Source: Syngnathus acus
Taxonomy: Eukaryota > Chordata > Actinopteri > Syngnathiformes > Syngnathidae
Reading direction: 5' to 3'
Assembly (NCBI RefSeq): GCF_901709675.1
Contig: NC_051095.1
Span: 20,055,456 to 20,119,455, forward strand
Length of the DNA stretch: 64,000 nucleotides
Shown here: piece by piece, positions 25,023-38,800 of the stretch
How positions within the stretch are numbered: position 1 is the first letter of the stretch
How the letters are laid out: the number at the start of each line of letters is the position of its first letter
Position numbers and translations under genes: made by a program
The notes under the pieces: model-generated
Databases searched by the model: none
Seen by the model: the letters and a program-made list of their open reading frames with translations, nothing else
What the model was told of the DNA's origin: nothing

Positions 25023-28000
25023 ATGGAGGAGCGGGAGAGGGAGATTTCCTACGCGGATCCCCCGGCGTCGGACAGCGAAGTTGTAGTCGTGGTGAATCCG
25101 AGTCGAGTGCGCCCTCCGCTGGGCGTGGTGCTCGCCACGGTGCTGTACTGCGCGGAGCTGCTCAACGCCGCCGTGCTGTGCAGCAGCTACTACCGCACGG
25201 ACGACGAGCACTGGCTGGCTTTCACCATCACCTTCATTCTCTTGCCGGCCGTGCTCATCCAGATGACCCTCATCTTCATCCACCGGGACGTAGGCCGAGA
25301 CCGGCCGCTGGTCCTTTTGCTGCACCTGCTGCTCTTGGGGCCCATCATCAGGTAGGTTTCCAATACTTGGAAACAAGACCAAAACAAAATATACAGTGAT
25401 CAACGAATTTACAGGTTGCAACTTAGCCGCTTACGTACATCATGTGGAGCAATTCAAATGATCAAAAATCTCATTTAAAAAATAAATGAAATATAACATT
25501 TACTCAACAAAGATGCTGATTAGAAAATGTATTATGTGTGCAGATAGGTACAGGTATGTTTGTAACAAGTTTTGCTCCGACCAACCAGTCACAGATGGGA
25601 AATATCTTGCCTCTCTGAATTTGTTGCATCATTGTTATCATTGCTCCCTGGTTCATGGTGAGCTGTCCCTGTTTTTTCCTCTCCCCAAGATCTTGGTCAA
25701 TAGATCAATCAAGATCATTGCGTCATCATCCATAGAGGTTGAAAAGAGTAATAAGCCTATTTGGCAAATTATGGAGTAGAATACAGATACAAGTGACCCA
25801 ACTTACGAGTTTCCAAGATACGAGCTGTCATTTTGCCAATTGTTAACATACATTTTTGCAAACTTGACATACAAGCACTTCTCACAAATTAGACTCAAGT
25901 GTTGTACATGGCTTAAATGCACTCACGTTTATACAGTTAACACAAGATAAATTACCAAATCAAGCCCCTAGTCTCCTTTGTCTCCCATTTCCTCTCTTTT
26001 TGACAATCTACTTCTCCCGTCTCCCTCGCACCATGTTTTCACTGTTCAATAAAACACTAAATTGTACACGATACTTTATGTGCAGCCTTACAACAGCATC
26101 TTTGTTTATATAGCGCTTTCGCAATAGCTTTTACAATTATAATGTGCTTTAAGTCAAGTCCAGTTTATTTATATAGCTCTTATAATGTGTTCAAAATTGA
26201 CATTTTTAATCGTGAAGAGATGCAGTGGTACGATCAAATTATTACTGCACAACAAGAGTTGTATCTAAAACTCTGCACTTATAAAGATAATAATCCCAAT
26301 ATAATGTAAGTATGTGTTTGGACTCTGTCATATTCTCCCATTGCAAATAGACTCACAGTCCAGATGGAATTAACAGAAGGCCTCACACTGGATAAAAGGT
26401 TCTCCCACACAATGATATATTGGAACCGTCGAAGCTGAACACAATCTGTTGCGTTATACATACTGTTCAACCACCAACCAATGAAACAGTGACAAATAAG
26501 TGAAATTGAATTAATCAAACTGTCCCCATCACTATGTGAAACATTTGGATAGCCTTAACAAATGTAAAGCTAATGTAAACATTGTAATATTATTACCTCT
26601 TTCACTGCCATGGACGTTGAAAATCATCAACTGGAATCCAAACGTTGACTGCTCCAATTGAATTTACTTTTTACAGTGACCAATTAATATTTTTAATGAT
26701 CATGTCCAGGCTCTGTCAAGCGAATATGAGACCGGCTGCCAATATACGTCACTACTTTTATACAATACAACACAATACTTTTTTTTTTTTTTTATCTTTC
26801 AGCTTCAGTGTGTTGCCATGTCCACTTATTCGCTTACAGAATCGGTAGTGCTGGCAGATACTGTATAACTTAAACTATACTAAACAATAGGACTATTGAT
26901 TTTACTAATCAGCTTCCAGAGCAAATCAACTAGCAAAACATGTCTATAGTAATCTGCACACAGTACTACTCTATAATCAACTCTGCTGACTGTGATGTAT
27001 TTAACTGAAAGGTTTTGTATTTTTGTCATTATTGTTGTCTGAATTGTGAAATTACATTTTGTATAGTATTAATGTTTCTATCACATGTGATAGGGATGAA
27101 TGTACAGCCCACCACTGGGTTCCATGCGATTGATTTTCTTTCTTTTTTTTTTATATCCCCTCTCCTTGCAGTAGCTTTTCATGCCTTGCAAGCACACCGT
27201 TCTTCAGATTTATTACAGCTTGATCTTGGCCAATCCTTTCACAGTGTCCTGTTCATGCAGCTGATCTTAAAGTTAAGGAGCGATCAGAGAAGTGTCTAGA
27301 ACTAGCCCTGTGCACTTTTATTCTAGCGGTATTAGGAAGAAAGATAACCTGTTTAGCAGCCATGGGGCGAGGGAGAGACTGTGGCACTCTCAAATTCACA
27401 CCCCCTGCAAGAAACCCGTTCGACATTGTGTGCTTTGATTCACCAACCTCGACATTTACATGTGTGGAAGCAGTTGCGTCCTTTTGGAATTTGCACCAAA
27501 GGGTGGTGATCGGTTTTTGAGTGCGATAAAACCAAGCGCGACAGAAACAGAGAAAACTCAAGGGATGGCACTTGTCAAGACATGAAGCAAACATACTCCA
27601 ACCCATTTTTCGGAACACCCATCAATTTCAGTTGCAGAGCACATAACCAGAAGCAGCTGTTATCTCTTATCTGCTCTAGGCTCCCACTGCTCACACCGAG
27701 GAGTGCGCTCCCCGCGTCAATGACTTAAATAGACAATGAGCATGTGACCACCTTTGAATATCACACTGAGGAGAATGTAAATGAAACAAAGGCCAGAAAG
27801 AGCACACACACACACACACACACACACTGAAGCACAGTAGCATTAGTCCTGCGTTGCGCTTCCTCTGTGTTATCTCAAGTCGATGTAAACACATTGCCTC
27901 TGCTGCCTGTTGGCTTCCTGTGCAACACTCAGGGAGGCTTTAATGGCTGAGCTCATGACCACGCAGTAAAACATCTTCTTTCGCAAACAACTGGAACGTT

Positions 28001-31000
28001 ATGCCAGAAAAAAATAAAACCAACCTCACAACCTACGACATAGTGATATGTCGATTTGTCCACTGGTTTGGGCAAAGTCTTGGTTCTTTACTGAGTTCAA
28101 TAGCATCAAGCAGCATATCATGCACTGTCTGCATGGTCACTCAAAGCCAATATAGTGCCCCGGTTGGCTGAGCTCAATGAAGCAGTATGCAGCGTATCAG
28201 GACTGTCTGCGTGGTCACTTGAAGCCAACATACCGGCACCTATGTGTGAATTCCAGGTATTCCGTCTCATTTCTGTGGTTCAGTGAGGAGCACGGCGTCA
28301 TCGTATCAATTCTGAATGTTTTTTTTTTTCCAACAGTCAGTAAAGTTGTCGATCTTGTCTCAACTTGTCTTTTCAAGTGCATTCAAGTCACTCGTCCCAA
28401 CATGCGCGGCTTCTTGTGGTTGCTGCACACCTGAATGTATACATGGTCTTGCCAGAGGCATGGCCGCTTGATTGTGGGCAGTCCCAAACAGGATGATCTC
28501 GCTGTCGAAAGAATTTCCTGAGGGAGATCGGTGTCACAGTTGCTCTGTGTTCCCGGCTTGAACCCCAGCAGACACGGCCGTAAAAGCAAGTCACCATATT
28601 GATTCCCTTGCCTAATTTATTCATCAATATTTCCAAGCTGGCTCCCAAGAGCTTTGGCTGGAGCACACAAATGCTCATATCACTATGTGAGGGGGGATGG
28701 TGGTGATAAGAGTTTGCTTGCTGCCAGCTGACAACATTTGGGTCAAGGACCAGCGTGTCACGTTTACGCGGTCAAATTAGCAGCCGGTCAGCACCCTTGC
28801 GAAACATTCCAGCACAGTGACGTGAAACGCCAAGATGCACTGAATCCTCTTTTTAGAATTGTGTGCTTGTGAATACCTTCCTTCTACCCAGGAGACTCGT
28901 GGAGGCTGCAAAACGAACAGTGCGCTGTTTGTCCTGCAACTTAACACAGACAGCATTCACCTTGGAAAAGTTTACAGGACCACACCCTTGAAAGGTTCTG
29001 TTAAGCCTTTCAGCCCTCAGGGAAGGAAGCATGTTTTCTTTCCTCAGGCTGCCCTCTGGTGGGGCCTCAGCTTTCCTTTTGTATTTGTTCAATATTCATG
29101 AACTGACCCGTGTTTAGTTACTATAGAGTAAACACTCTTAGGATCTTTTAACCCTCAAGTCCATTTAATTGATAAAAAAAATGTTTTAAATACATGTAGG
29201 GATTATCATCCATCAAGGGGAAATCCTCATTACACTGCAGCGTAGAATTTATGGACAAGATTAGGAATAGGGGATCATATTACGTCCTCTTTTATTTTTT
29301 ATTTTATTTTTTACAAATGACTAGCCATTAGTATTAAGTAAATCAAGTGTAGGTGTTCATACTGATGGTTGTACAAATTTGAAAGCCAAATATACATGCA
29401 GTGATGTGGTTAACCTGAAGACGGCGCCACACAGTCTTGTTTTCCCAAATTCAAGTAACAAACATGCACTATAATTTCATTTATGCAGTTTATCAGCAAA
29501 AAAAAGATATATATTTGTGGGTAAGAATTCCTTTAAGTTGGAGTTTATATCAGAACATCAGTCCAGACTACGCTGTTATATTGCCAACATGACTAAGCAA
29601 TTTTATTCACACACAATGTCGGGGTTGCTGGGGAAATGTGATGTTTTGCTATTTTACAAGATGGTTTTGAGAAATGCATGTTTGAAAAGTTAAGTTCTTA
29701 TCCGAGAGATGTACCAAAGCGACTGAAAAATATATATAATTAAAAAACATTTTCTCAATCCTTTCAAAGTTCCCATTGACTTCTAAATCAGGTGTGTCCA
29801 AACCCTCTGTAGCGTTATCAGGCTTCTTCTTGAAAGTAAAGTTGTAAAGGAGTACTCCGTGTTTGTCTTGTAGGTGTTTTGATGCCCTGATGGTGTACTT
29901 CCAAGCCGGCAGGAAGGAAGAGCCTTACGTGACCATCACCAGGAAGATTTACTTGAAGAAGGGCGAGGGCACGCGCACAGAGTGCGAAGTCAGCCGCTCC
30001 GAGCGCATGCTGGCCACGCACAGAAACGCCTTCAAGCGCACCACCGTTATCCAGGCCTTCCTGGGCTCCACTCCGCAGCTCACACTTCAGTTGTATGCCA
30101 CTATCCAGGAGAAATGCATCCTCCCCATCCGACGTAAGATCATTAAGGTTATTCAAGTTGGAATTCAAGTCATTAACTATCATATTGGAATTTGGGTAGG
30201 CTTTCTCGTCACCTGTCCTTCCAGCTACAGGTAAACGTCTATACAGATCATTGTGACAAGTGACCACTTTTTTCTGAGAACATCGTATTTGAAGTCTTGC
30301 AACACAGTTTTAATGCATTTGCGGTTCCCCTGATATTTCATCCCAAAATTCAATATTAGGCCTATCTTGATAATTACTACCGTAAATGGACTTATGATAC
30401 AAAATGGATACCATAGTTTTAGCTGACTCTCTCAGTGGTCATTTACACGTGTGTTGTTAATGTTTATCGTCATCAACATTCAGTCAGCTAACAGCTATTG
30501 TCAAACTACGGCGATATCTTTTTGTACAATTTCATTGCTTGTTTATGCACTAGTGTCTGAGTTTTTGCGTGAATGTTGGCAGAAGCCACATTCTGCTTAG
30601 CCAGCTCTTACCCATCAGCTGCTCCCAGAGTCCCGCAGGCCCAAAAGGTCCTGGACTCAGCTTGACGGCACCCCTTACTGCCCGTGTCCACCAGCGGGTT
30701 TGGGGATTGCCGCCACGACAGGCACCACCATCTGTGACGAGCAAACGTGTCCAATATCAGAACACTACTCGGGAGTCCCCCCCAATCACAGAAATAACAG
30801 GACGAATAGTACAGTTTCTGCGGAAGACCGTGTTTGCCCACATGCATGAAAGAGGAAGTGTGTGCCAATTAAATGATGTCATGACTCGGTTCACCAAGTT
30901 GTTGTGAAAGCTTAGTGTTTTCTTGTTGAGTCTCTTTTAGTTGTTGCGAATTCTCGGTTAGATGTGACGCACTGTAACTTGTAACACTTTGTCAGCATAT

Positions 31001-32616
31001 TTTGTTGTGAAAGCCTGACTTGTCAAGTGACTTGTTACTCGTTCAACTTGAAGGTTGACAGATGTTGTTTACATACGACATCTCTCCCGCCACAGAGACG
31101 TCGCTAATTGACGGCTAGCTTAGCGTGCTGGAGTTTTTTGTCCCACCTTGGCTCGAGATCTGAGGAGCTGCTGAGTATGTCAAACTTTTAAGCAGCACAA
31201 CAATCTCAATTTGAGCTGCTAAATTATCTTCTTGGCATGTCGTATTTTTAAATCAGGCTCAGAGTGATTGCAAGGAATGATTCTAACGCTCATTCAATTT
31301 AACGGGGGCACGGCAGAATGGAGGCGTCATTTTGACAAAGTGTGCTAACTTAAGGTCTGAACATATGATAAAAATGTTCTGAGTGAAGGAAGTAAAGATG
31401 AGTACAATCGGCTGCATGCCTCGCTGTTCTGAGGTGCAGGGTTCAAATCTCAATTGTCTCGAATTTGTCTGTCCCGTATTCCTTAAAATGTCATGATTGG
31501 GTTCATTGAACTCCAAAATGCTACATCCTTACTTATTTTAGCCCCTTTTCTCTAAAATTGGTGAAAAAAATATATCCAATCCTATTTTTATTAATTCGTC
31601 AAATAAAGTTGTTGAGTTGACTAAATAATGATAAAATGGAAAGAGGTTAGTACAATAAAAGAATTGGCATGGTTTGGCTTAATGGGGCTTGATAAGGCTT
31701 TTGACCGAGACATACTGTATGAGGAAGATGTGCTCTGCGATTAACACAATCTTTTCTTTTTGTAGTGACTTTGATGATCATTACCAAGATCTCCATCATA
31801 TACGGGGCCCTGGTGTGCAGTGTCCTGGCCGTCCAGATCCGTTATGACGACTACAAGGTGCGCTTCCGCCCGTCCGCCTACCTGTGCATGATCCTGTGGC
31901 GGGGCCTGGAGATCACCACACGCATCGCCGCCCTGGTTCTCATGAGCACGGCACTCACCGACTGGGTGATCCTAGTGGGCATGGCCAACCTGATCTTCTT
32001 CTTCTTCCTGCCCTGGGCCGAGTTCTGGGCCAAGAAGGGCTCACTGGCCAAGGACGTGGAGAAGAACTTCTCCAAGCTGGGCACAGTGATAGTGCTGTGC
32101 TTGTTCACGCTCCTCTACGCATGCATCAACGTCTTCTGCTGGTCGGCCGTGCAGCTGGACCTCAGCCACGGAGAGCTCATTGACCGCAAGCAGCACTGGG
32201 ACCGGCTAGCCATTTATTACAGTGTCCGCTTTGTCGAGAACCTGCTCCTCATCACGCTGTGGTACTTCTTCAAGTCGGACTTCTACGAATATGTGTGTGC
32301 GCCGCTGCTCGCCGTCCAGCTGCTCATCTGCTACAGCCTGGCCGTGCTCTTCATGCTGCTCTTCTATGAGTTCTTCCACCCGTGCCGCAGCCTCTTCCGG
32401 CACAACATCCACGACTTCCTGCGTTGCATCTGCTGCCGTCGAGGAGCAGGCCAGGGCGCAGGCCAGACGAGGAAGATGGCCCCGTCCTACTCCACGGCCC
32501 CCACCATGGTGCTGATGCCCGACGAGCCCCGTGAGCTGCTGGACCCGCGGAACCTCAACAGCGACACGGAGCAGCAGGAGACGGCCATCCTGGATGACAT
32601 CACGGAATATGCCTGA
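25023..32616 (+). CDS. xkrx: XKRX, XK-related membrane protein
   Basis: Three exons: 25023-25351, 29874-30133 and 31766-32616, giving 479 aa. The junctions split an Arg (AG/G) and a Leu (C/TG) codon. The start is the ATG in tctccATGG; an earlier in-frame GTG is ignored. The family marks are the first membrane pair in exon 1, TLIFIHRDV and HLLLLGPIIR, then EEPYVTITRK, HRNAFKR and IQAFLGSTPQLTLQLY in exon 2, and the KYDDYK-like IRYDDYKVRF with further membrane helices in exon 3. Roughly eight to ten hydrophobic segments are visible. XK-related proteins sit in the plasma membrane; some scramble phospholipids, but activity is not established for XKRX. The C-terminus is acidic, with a dileucine-type RELLD and a terminal ITEYA. 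It lies head to tail upstream of nox1, as in human Xq22.1. Confidence 0.93.
25352..29873 (+). other. xkrx intron 1
   Basis: A 4.5-kb intron with no supported coding exon. It holds a (CA)n run near 27806-27828 and an imperfect 80-90-bp tandem duplication at about 28085-28240 (tgcactgtctgcatggtcac / ggactgtctgcgtggtcact). Confidence 0.7.
30134..31765 (+). other. xkrx intron 2
   Basis: A 1.6-kb intron between a CGTAAGA donor and a CTTTTTGTAG acceptor. An open frame at 30569-30907 is Pro/Ser-rich with no domain and is not supported as an exon. Confidence 0.75.
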
Positions 32617-32817
32617 GATCACAATCGTAGGAGCACCCGCTAGTGGCAATGATTTCCAACCCGGTGCCGCGCTACATTGGAGAGCCGTGATAGCTCATCA
32701 GGCGCGCTGCAACAAATTATTCCATTTCACTCAAATGCTCTGAAAATGACCACAAATCATGTCTATGACAGTGACATAGAGTGAGGGTGGTGCAACAAAT
32801 AATACAGTAATCTTTCA

Positions 32818-33326
32818 TACAGTGGTGCCTTGAGGTACGCATGTAATTTATTATGACCAGGCTCATAACTCAACTGTAACGTAAATATTTTTTCCCCATT
32901 GAAATGAATGAAATTGCCATTAATTTGTTCCAGCTTCCCCAAAATAAACTCAGATGTTGTAATCTAACTTTTAAGGAGAAGAATGCTATTACAATACTTT
33001 ATATATTAATTAGATACAATGAAACCAGCAGACAGACAGACAGATGTCCCGTACATGGACGACTAGGTTCTGTGAATGTCTACATGTGTTGCTGTACGGT
33101 TTGTGTTCAAATATCAGTTTCTTGCTTTTGTTTCCCATTGAGATTAGCCTAATCTGAGAGTGGCATTAGCTTGAAAACTTTTTTTTTTTGAAGAATTGTG
33201 GACCATTAGCCAAAGTGCTACTAATCGTGCAGTGAGCTACGACTCATGCTATGTATCAAGTTGCTGCTCACAAGTCAGTCAAAAATTCAATTGAGTCACT
33301 TGTAAATCAAGGCAACACGGTACTGT
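32818..33326. mobile_element. Degenerate non-autonomous DNA element with imperfect inverted ends
   Basis: The left end reads acagtggtgccttgaggtac and the right end, reversed, reads acagtaccgtgttgccttga. The interior is non-coding. Related ggtaccactg fragments occur near 10175 and 11708. The superfamily is not assigned. Confidence 0.45.
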
Positions 33327-35760
33327 TGTTTTAGTCACAATTAGACTAACATTTAAGCAATATTAAGAGCCAATTTTCAATTACTGTAGTGGTTTATTCC
33401 AATAAATTCCCAGTAAATCCCGTGAAAGGTACATACAGCGTAAACTCTTAACATCTTCCGCTAATGACCCATGTTTAGCTCCTCCCCATCATACAAAGCT
33501 TGTTCTCTGTTATTATCTATCACTTAAAATTATGTCCTAAAAATAATTTGGCTGGATTGGATTTGATAATTTAACAGCGCTTTGGCGCCATCTTGTGGCA
33601 CCTCATGTCATACATGCAAATGTTAAAATCATGATCTCAATCTGTATTGATTTAGCACAGGTAAAACCAGTCCGCTTAGTTCAACACCAGCTATTTTTGA
33701 ATGGCAACCAGTGGATATAAAGCTTACTCGCAGAAAAGTATTTGATTATTTTGTCACTTAACGTTGCTGGCATAGATAGATGGTGATATTATATGAATGC
33801 GAATAATGGAAAATATATTTGTAGTAAATTAATGATATGAATTAAAATGTTCGGACCATTTGAGTGAAACTTCTCCCAACACACTTATGTGCCTTGGCAC
33901 AGTGGTTGGGAATCACTGAATCAAACCTAGGGAAAAATGCTCAGTGGCAAGTATGTAGTACTAATGTAATAATGTGGTCATTACTGTCATAGCATACTGA
34001 GAGCTGTTTCTAATATTTTAAATGACATCATTAACTCCCATTTTGTTCAAGTCATATTTAGATGTATGTTTTTTAAAGGACTCATTATACACTACTGCAC
34101 TCGGGCCAATTTGTTTACCTTAAATGTTGTGTTATAGTCACAAATGAAATGTTTAATAGACTGATACCACTGTGTTGCACTGGATAGGTATTTCTCGTAC
34201 ATCAATAAATTAGCATATTGTAGAAAGGTATCATAGTAGATTCAATAAAAAAGTGAAGGTTTTTTTGTATGGAGTCATAAAATGTATAAAAAAAAATACA
34301 ATTATGAAGGCAAATTTCTACCTAATTTGTACATTAGTGATAACGCTAATGGTTACTTATTTCATATTGTATTTGGGGTTTTGATGAGCTCTCATCTGTA
34401 ATCATCCAAATTCTAAATGATAAAAAGTTGGTGTAATGTGGGTGGGAATTGTAGTATTTTGACCCTCTTTGTGTAGCTGCCAAAATACTCGGAACAGCTC
34501 TGTGTGATGCAGTGCAAGATGCCACAACCACAATAATGTTACTTTACATCTTGTTACTTGACGTCAAAAGTGAGCATTTTTATCTGTGTAACTCTTTTTA
34601 TTATACAGATGTACCTATCCAAAAACACAAATCAGTGAACTATTTCTGTTGCCTTTCCCACCGAAGTCGATTTTGCAAGAATGTACACTACACGGGACAA
34701 AGAATGCTTTCACAGTGGACCGCGTCCAAAGCAGGTGTGCGGGGGATTGTGCGCCAAAAAGTGCAGCTCAGTCGTATTGCACAAACTCTGTAAGAGGTCA
34801 GATTCTAAGAAATTAACCTTTCTTGCCTGCTTGTCGAACTGCTTGGACCGGCTGCGACGCATTCCTCGCCTTGTTAAAAACTGGTTTATTGTTCGGGCAA
34901 AAGTGACAGCAAGATCTGTGGGAAACAAAAGTTGTTCTGAGTTAAAGAAGCGAACACCATGAAAACAAACATGATTGATGAGCAGAACAGCAAGAAAATA
35001 CACTACTTGCAAAAGGTTTGGGATGTTTGGGTTCAAGGTGAACGTTTCAGAGGCACAACAACCCGCAAAGGTTTCCTCAGAAAGTTACAAAAGAGATACC
35101 GGAAGACAAGTGAACGTCGATGAAAATTCTCATCAATTAAACACCATTTGTGAAAATTTGACTGCTTGTTAGAAAAAGAAAAAAAAAGTCTGAAAAAAGA
35201 CCTGAAGCATAAAATTGTTAGACTTCCAAAGACTTAGAAAAGGTGACCTCTTAACGGTTAGATTGAGTTTTAAGTCCATTGTAAATCTTCACTCCAGAAA
35301 GTCAAGTATCATTAACATTTTGTGAGTAGTGTAGACTGAATGTCAATCAGGTCGAAAAAGATAACCATCTTAAAAGGTTATTATTATGGTTTTGTAATGA
35401 CAAGTCCACTTGTCACAATGTAGAACAAAGTTAATGTGACCTTTCTGCCACTGAATGAGCTTCTATTTTGATTTCTCACCATTTTACCGATAAATGTTTA
35501 TGGAGTTTTTTTGCATCCAGTGCCTTGACTACTTTATTGTTGACTTGAAACCTTAATAAAATAAACCCTCTATATTTAAAACAAGTTGCTTCGAGTATAA
35601 AATCCTGTTGATGTGACGTTTCAGCAGCTATTTTTAAACATCTTCCATTCATTAAGGTTTCTCACACTTCCTCATTTCTCCACTGTCGGACTCCCTGTCT
35701 TATCGGAATGCAGTCCTGCACCTTTTAAGTTTCCTCAATTCCACTCTGCCTTTTTTGTGT

Positions 35761-35762
<2 letters not shown>

Positions 35763-35793
<31 letters not shown>
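35763..35793. repeat. (GT)n microsatellite upstream of nox1
   Basis: About 15 GT units end roughly 105 bp before the nox1 start codon. Alternating purine-pyrimidine tracts can form Z-DNA; any effect on nox1 is speculative. Confidence 0.95.
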
Positions 35794-35795
<2 letters not shown>

Positions 35796-35844
35796 ACTTC
35801 CTTGTATGTCAGATCACTGACACTTGGGGGAGGAGCCTGCAACC

Positions 35845-35851
35845 TTTAAAA
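35845..35851 (+). promoter_or_regulatory. nox1: Possible TATA-like element of nox1 (TTTAAAA)
   Basis: TTTAAAA lies 47 bp before the nox1 ATG, which would place a start site around 35875. The call rests on position and motif alone. Confidence 0.3.
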
Positions 35852-35897
35852 GTGGAGTGGTGTCACGTCTGATGTGATCCCACTGCAGGTGTTCAAC

Positions 35898-38800
35898 ATG
35901 GCCAACTGGATTATTAACAATGGCGTTACTTGTGTCACACTGGTGAGCTGCATCATATTTGCACTACAAATGACATAAATGAGCATGTTTGACCAGTTTT
36001 CTTTTGTTGTTGTTGTTGCAGGTGGTGTGGATGGGCATCAACATCTTCCTCTTTGTCTGGTTTTATCTTTTCTATGACCTGGGAGATCAGTTCTTTTACA
36101 CGCGCCATCTCTTAGGGGTGAGAACTTCCCAAAGAAATTGTAATTCCCCATATTCTCCCAAGTGCCTGAGAGTCTGTCTCATGACATTTTATTTTTTTGT
36201 GGGTCACCGCAGTCAGCTTTGGCCTGGGCCAGGGCCCCCGCTGCCGTGCTCAACTTCAACTGCCTGCTGATCCTCCTTCCTGTGTGTCGTAACCTGCTGT
36301 CCCTCATACGTGGCTCACTCGTGGTAAGATGCACATCTTATATACCAGTTGTTTTGTTTGTTGAGCCCTATAGATGGCAGTGCCACCTAGAGGAATAAAA
36401 AAAAATACAACTGGTTCATGAAGCAAATTTGAAGCTTCATTTTCCAATCGCAAATTTTTAATGTGCGTCATCACTCATACTTGCACTAAAATTAGGGTTG
36501 GACATTCAATATATGATTGACGTTTTGTGATTATGTCACTGCTGTACATTATTCATTTTAAAGCTAAAATGAAATATTTGGGTTCTTTTTTCTCATTCAG
36601 TGTTGCAGTCGGAGCTTGAGGAAGCAGCTGGACAAAAATATCGACTTCCACAAGTTGGTGGCTTACACAATTGCTCTGATGACAGGTGAGATTGTCGGGC
36701 AGGAAAAATAACAAGATGTACTGATAACAGATGATTAGGTTATGGGAAACAGGACATTCAATTGCTTACTGTGTCATCAGGTCATCAGGCGTGTCCATTA
36801 TCTCTTTTGCTTTATCAAGGAAGTGCACAACTGATGGACTGATATTTTAGGAAATACAAATCATAAAAAGCTGTATGCAAATGAGTTTATAACAGATTTT
36901 TTTTTTTTAGGTTTAAAAATGATGAAATCTTATAATATGTCAGAGTCTTATTACACAGTGATGGTCAGACAGAAAAGAGGTGAATGACCATTTAAATATT
37001 GACCCAAGGTGATTCTACTCATCAAGCGTAACTGCTCAAATGCTTTTAACCTGATGATGTACGTACTGCATAATCAAACTTGTGGTCATACACTGCAAAA
37101 ACTGGCTTTAATATTTGGTACCTCAAAACAAGTGTGTGCTGTTGTTTGTCATAATCGAACCATATGGCTTCTCTGTGTGGTGTCCCGACAGCCGTTCACG
37201 TCATCGCCCATCTTCTGAACGTCGAGTGGTACAACAACAGCAGACAAGGCGTTTACGATGAGCTCAGCACGGCGCTGTCCAATCTGGAAGACACCAAAAA
37301 CACCACCTACCTCAACCCCATTCGCATAACAAGCCTCGTGAGTCACACTCTACATTGCTTTTTGCATTAGTTTCTTCTCATAATGATTCGATTCTTTTCT
37401 TGCTGAGTGGTTTAAGGGTCTAAATATGGTTTCGTGCCCGGTACAGCAAATGAATGAAAATGAGATTCAGAAAAGTGTGAAATTAAAATTAGGTGTGTGC
37501 ATGTGTAAAATCGAATTTAAAATAATGACATGTAAAATATTTTTAAATTCAATGTTTTTAAATAAAGAAATAAAATAAAAAAATACTATTTGGTATTTTC
37601 TTCAATTTGTACTAAATATTATTTAAACTAAACAATAAAAATCCAGATAAATACTCGATTATATATTGCTGAATTTATTTTATTGTTTATGTATTCAGTT
37701 TAAATCTTCAAGATTAAAACGTCATATTTTAAATATAAACACCCATGCTTAAAATAAATAAATATTGACATAAAATGCATTTTTAATTATCCTGTACTGT
37801 GTGTAATTGTATAATTATTTATTTGTATTTATTTATACATTATTCATTTATATATTTTTTCAAAATACGTTGTGAACAATTTATTTGTTTGGGAGCCAAA
37901 TAAGAAATATGTATTTATGTGTGTATATATATATGTATATATATATATATAGATATATATTTAGCTGTTGGCTCTTTTACGGGCGTTCCTAATGAAGTTG
38001 TGTTTGTGTGTCAGGATCTGCAGCAAATTCCCACTTATTTTGTGTTCACCACCATTGCCGGCATCACGGGGGTCATCATCACCCTGGCCCTCATCCTCAT
38101 CATCACCTCTTCCATGGAGGTCATCCGCCGCAGCTACTTTGAGGTCTTCTGGTACACGCACCACCTCTTCATCATCTTCTTCGCCGGCCTTGTCATTCAT
38201 GGTGCCGGGTAGGTGAACGCCCGCCGTGCCCTCCCTTCTTCTCTTCTGTCTCGTTTGCCAATAACTCTTTGCGTGTCCTCTTCAGGCGCATTGTCAGGAG
38301 TCAGCAAGACAGCCCATCGCACAACTTTACCATCTGCAAAGACCGCAGCGCTGAGTGGGGGCGAATTCCCGAGTGCCCAGTACCACAGTTTGCAGGGGGC
38401 TTTCCACAGGTTGGTCTCTTGATTTGGAGAACTTTGTGAGAACAGTGTGAGGGGTGACTGTCTAACGAACTATACTCACAACATGTTAGGGATGAAGCAG
38501 CTGAACTTTACAGGGTCAGTCAGAGACACTTTAAATTCTGCTCAGCAGACTCCCATTTGTCAAGATGTTGAATGGCTTCACTTATTTGTAGCCAATGCTA
38601 CGGTGACGCGTCGATGATTAATCACTGACATTGGTGGTATGTTTTTCAGTTGTCAAATCGCTCCAAATACAAGCTTGTTCACTGACTGTATTTTTTTGCT
38701 TTGACTTACAAGCATAAACTTCAGACGTGATGTGGCAGTGACAATAAGCAGCAATTGGGCAAATTGTGAACAATCTATCAAAAAAGACGTTTCAAGCTGT

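Larger units (their letters stand above)
32617..35897. other. xkrx 3' UTR and xkrx-nox1 intergenic region
   Basis: An AATAAA near 32942 may end xkrx transcripts. The rest is AT-rich, with a degenerate inverted-repeat element (32818-33326) and a (GT)n tract. No other gene is supported. Confidence 0.6.

Noticed and set aside
24930-25421. 163-aa frame antisense to xkrx exon 1
   Set aside because: Shadow of a GC-rich real exon; no family match.
30569-30907. 112-aa frame in xkrx intron 2
   Set aside because: No domain and no need for an extra exon, since exons 2 and 3 join in phase without it.
32206-32649. 147-aa frame antisense to xkrx exon 3
   Set aside because: Shadow of the coding exon, with compositional bias only.
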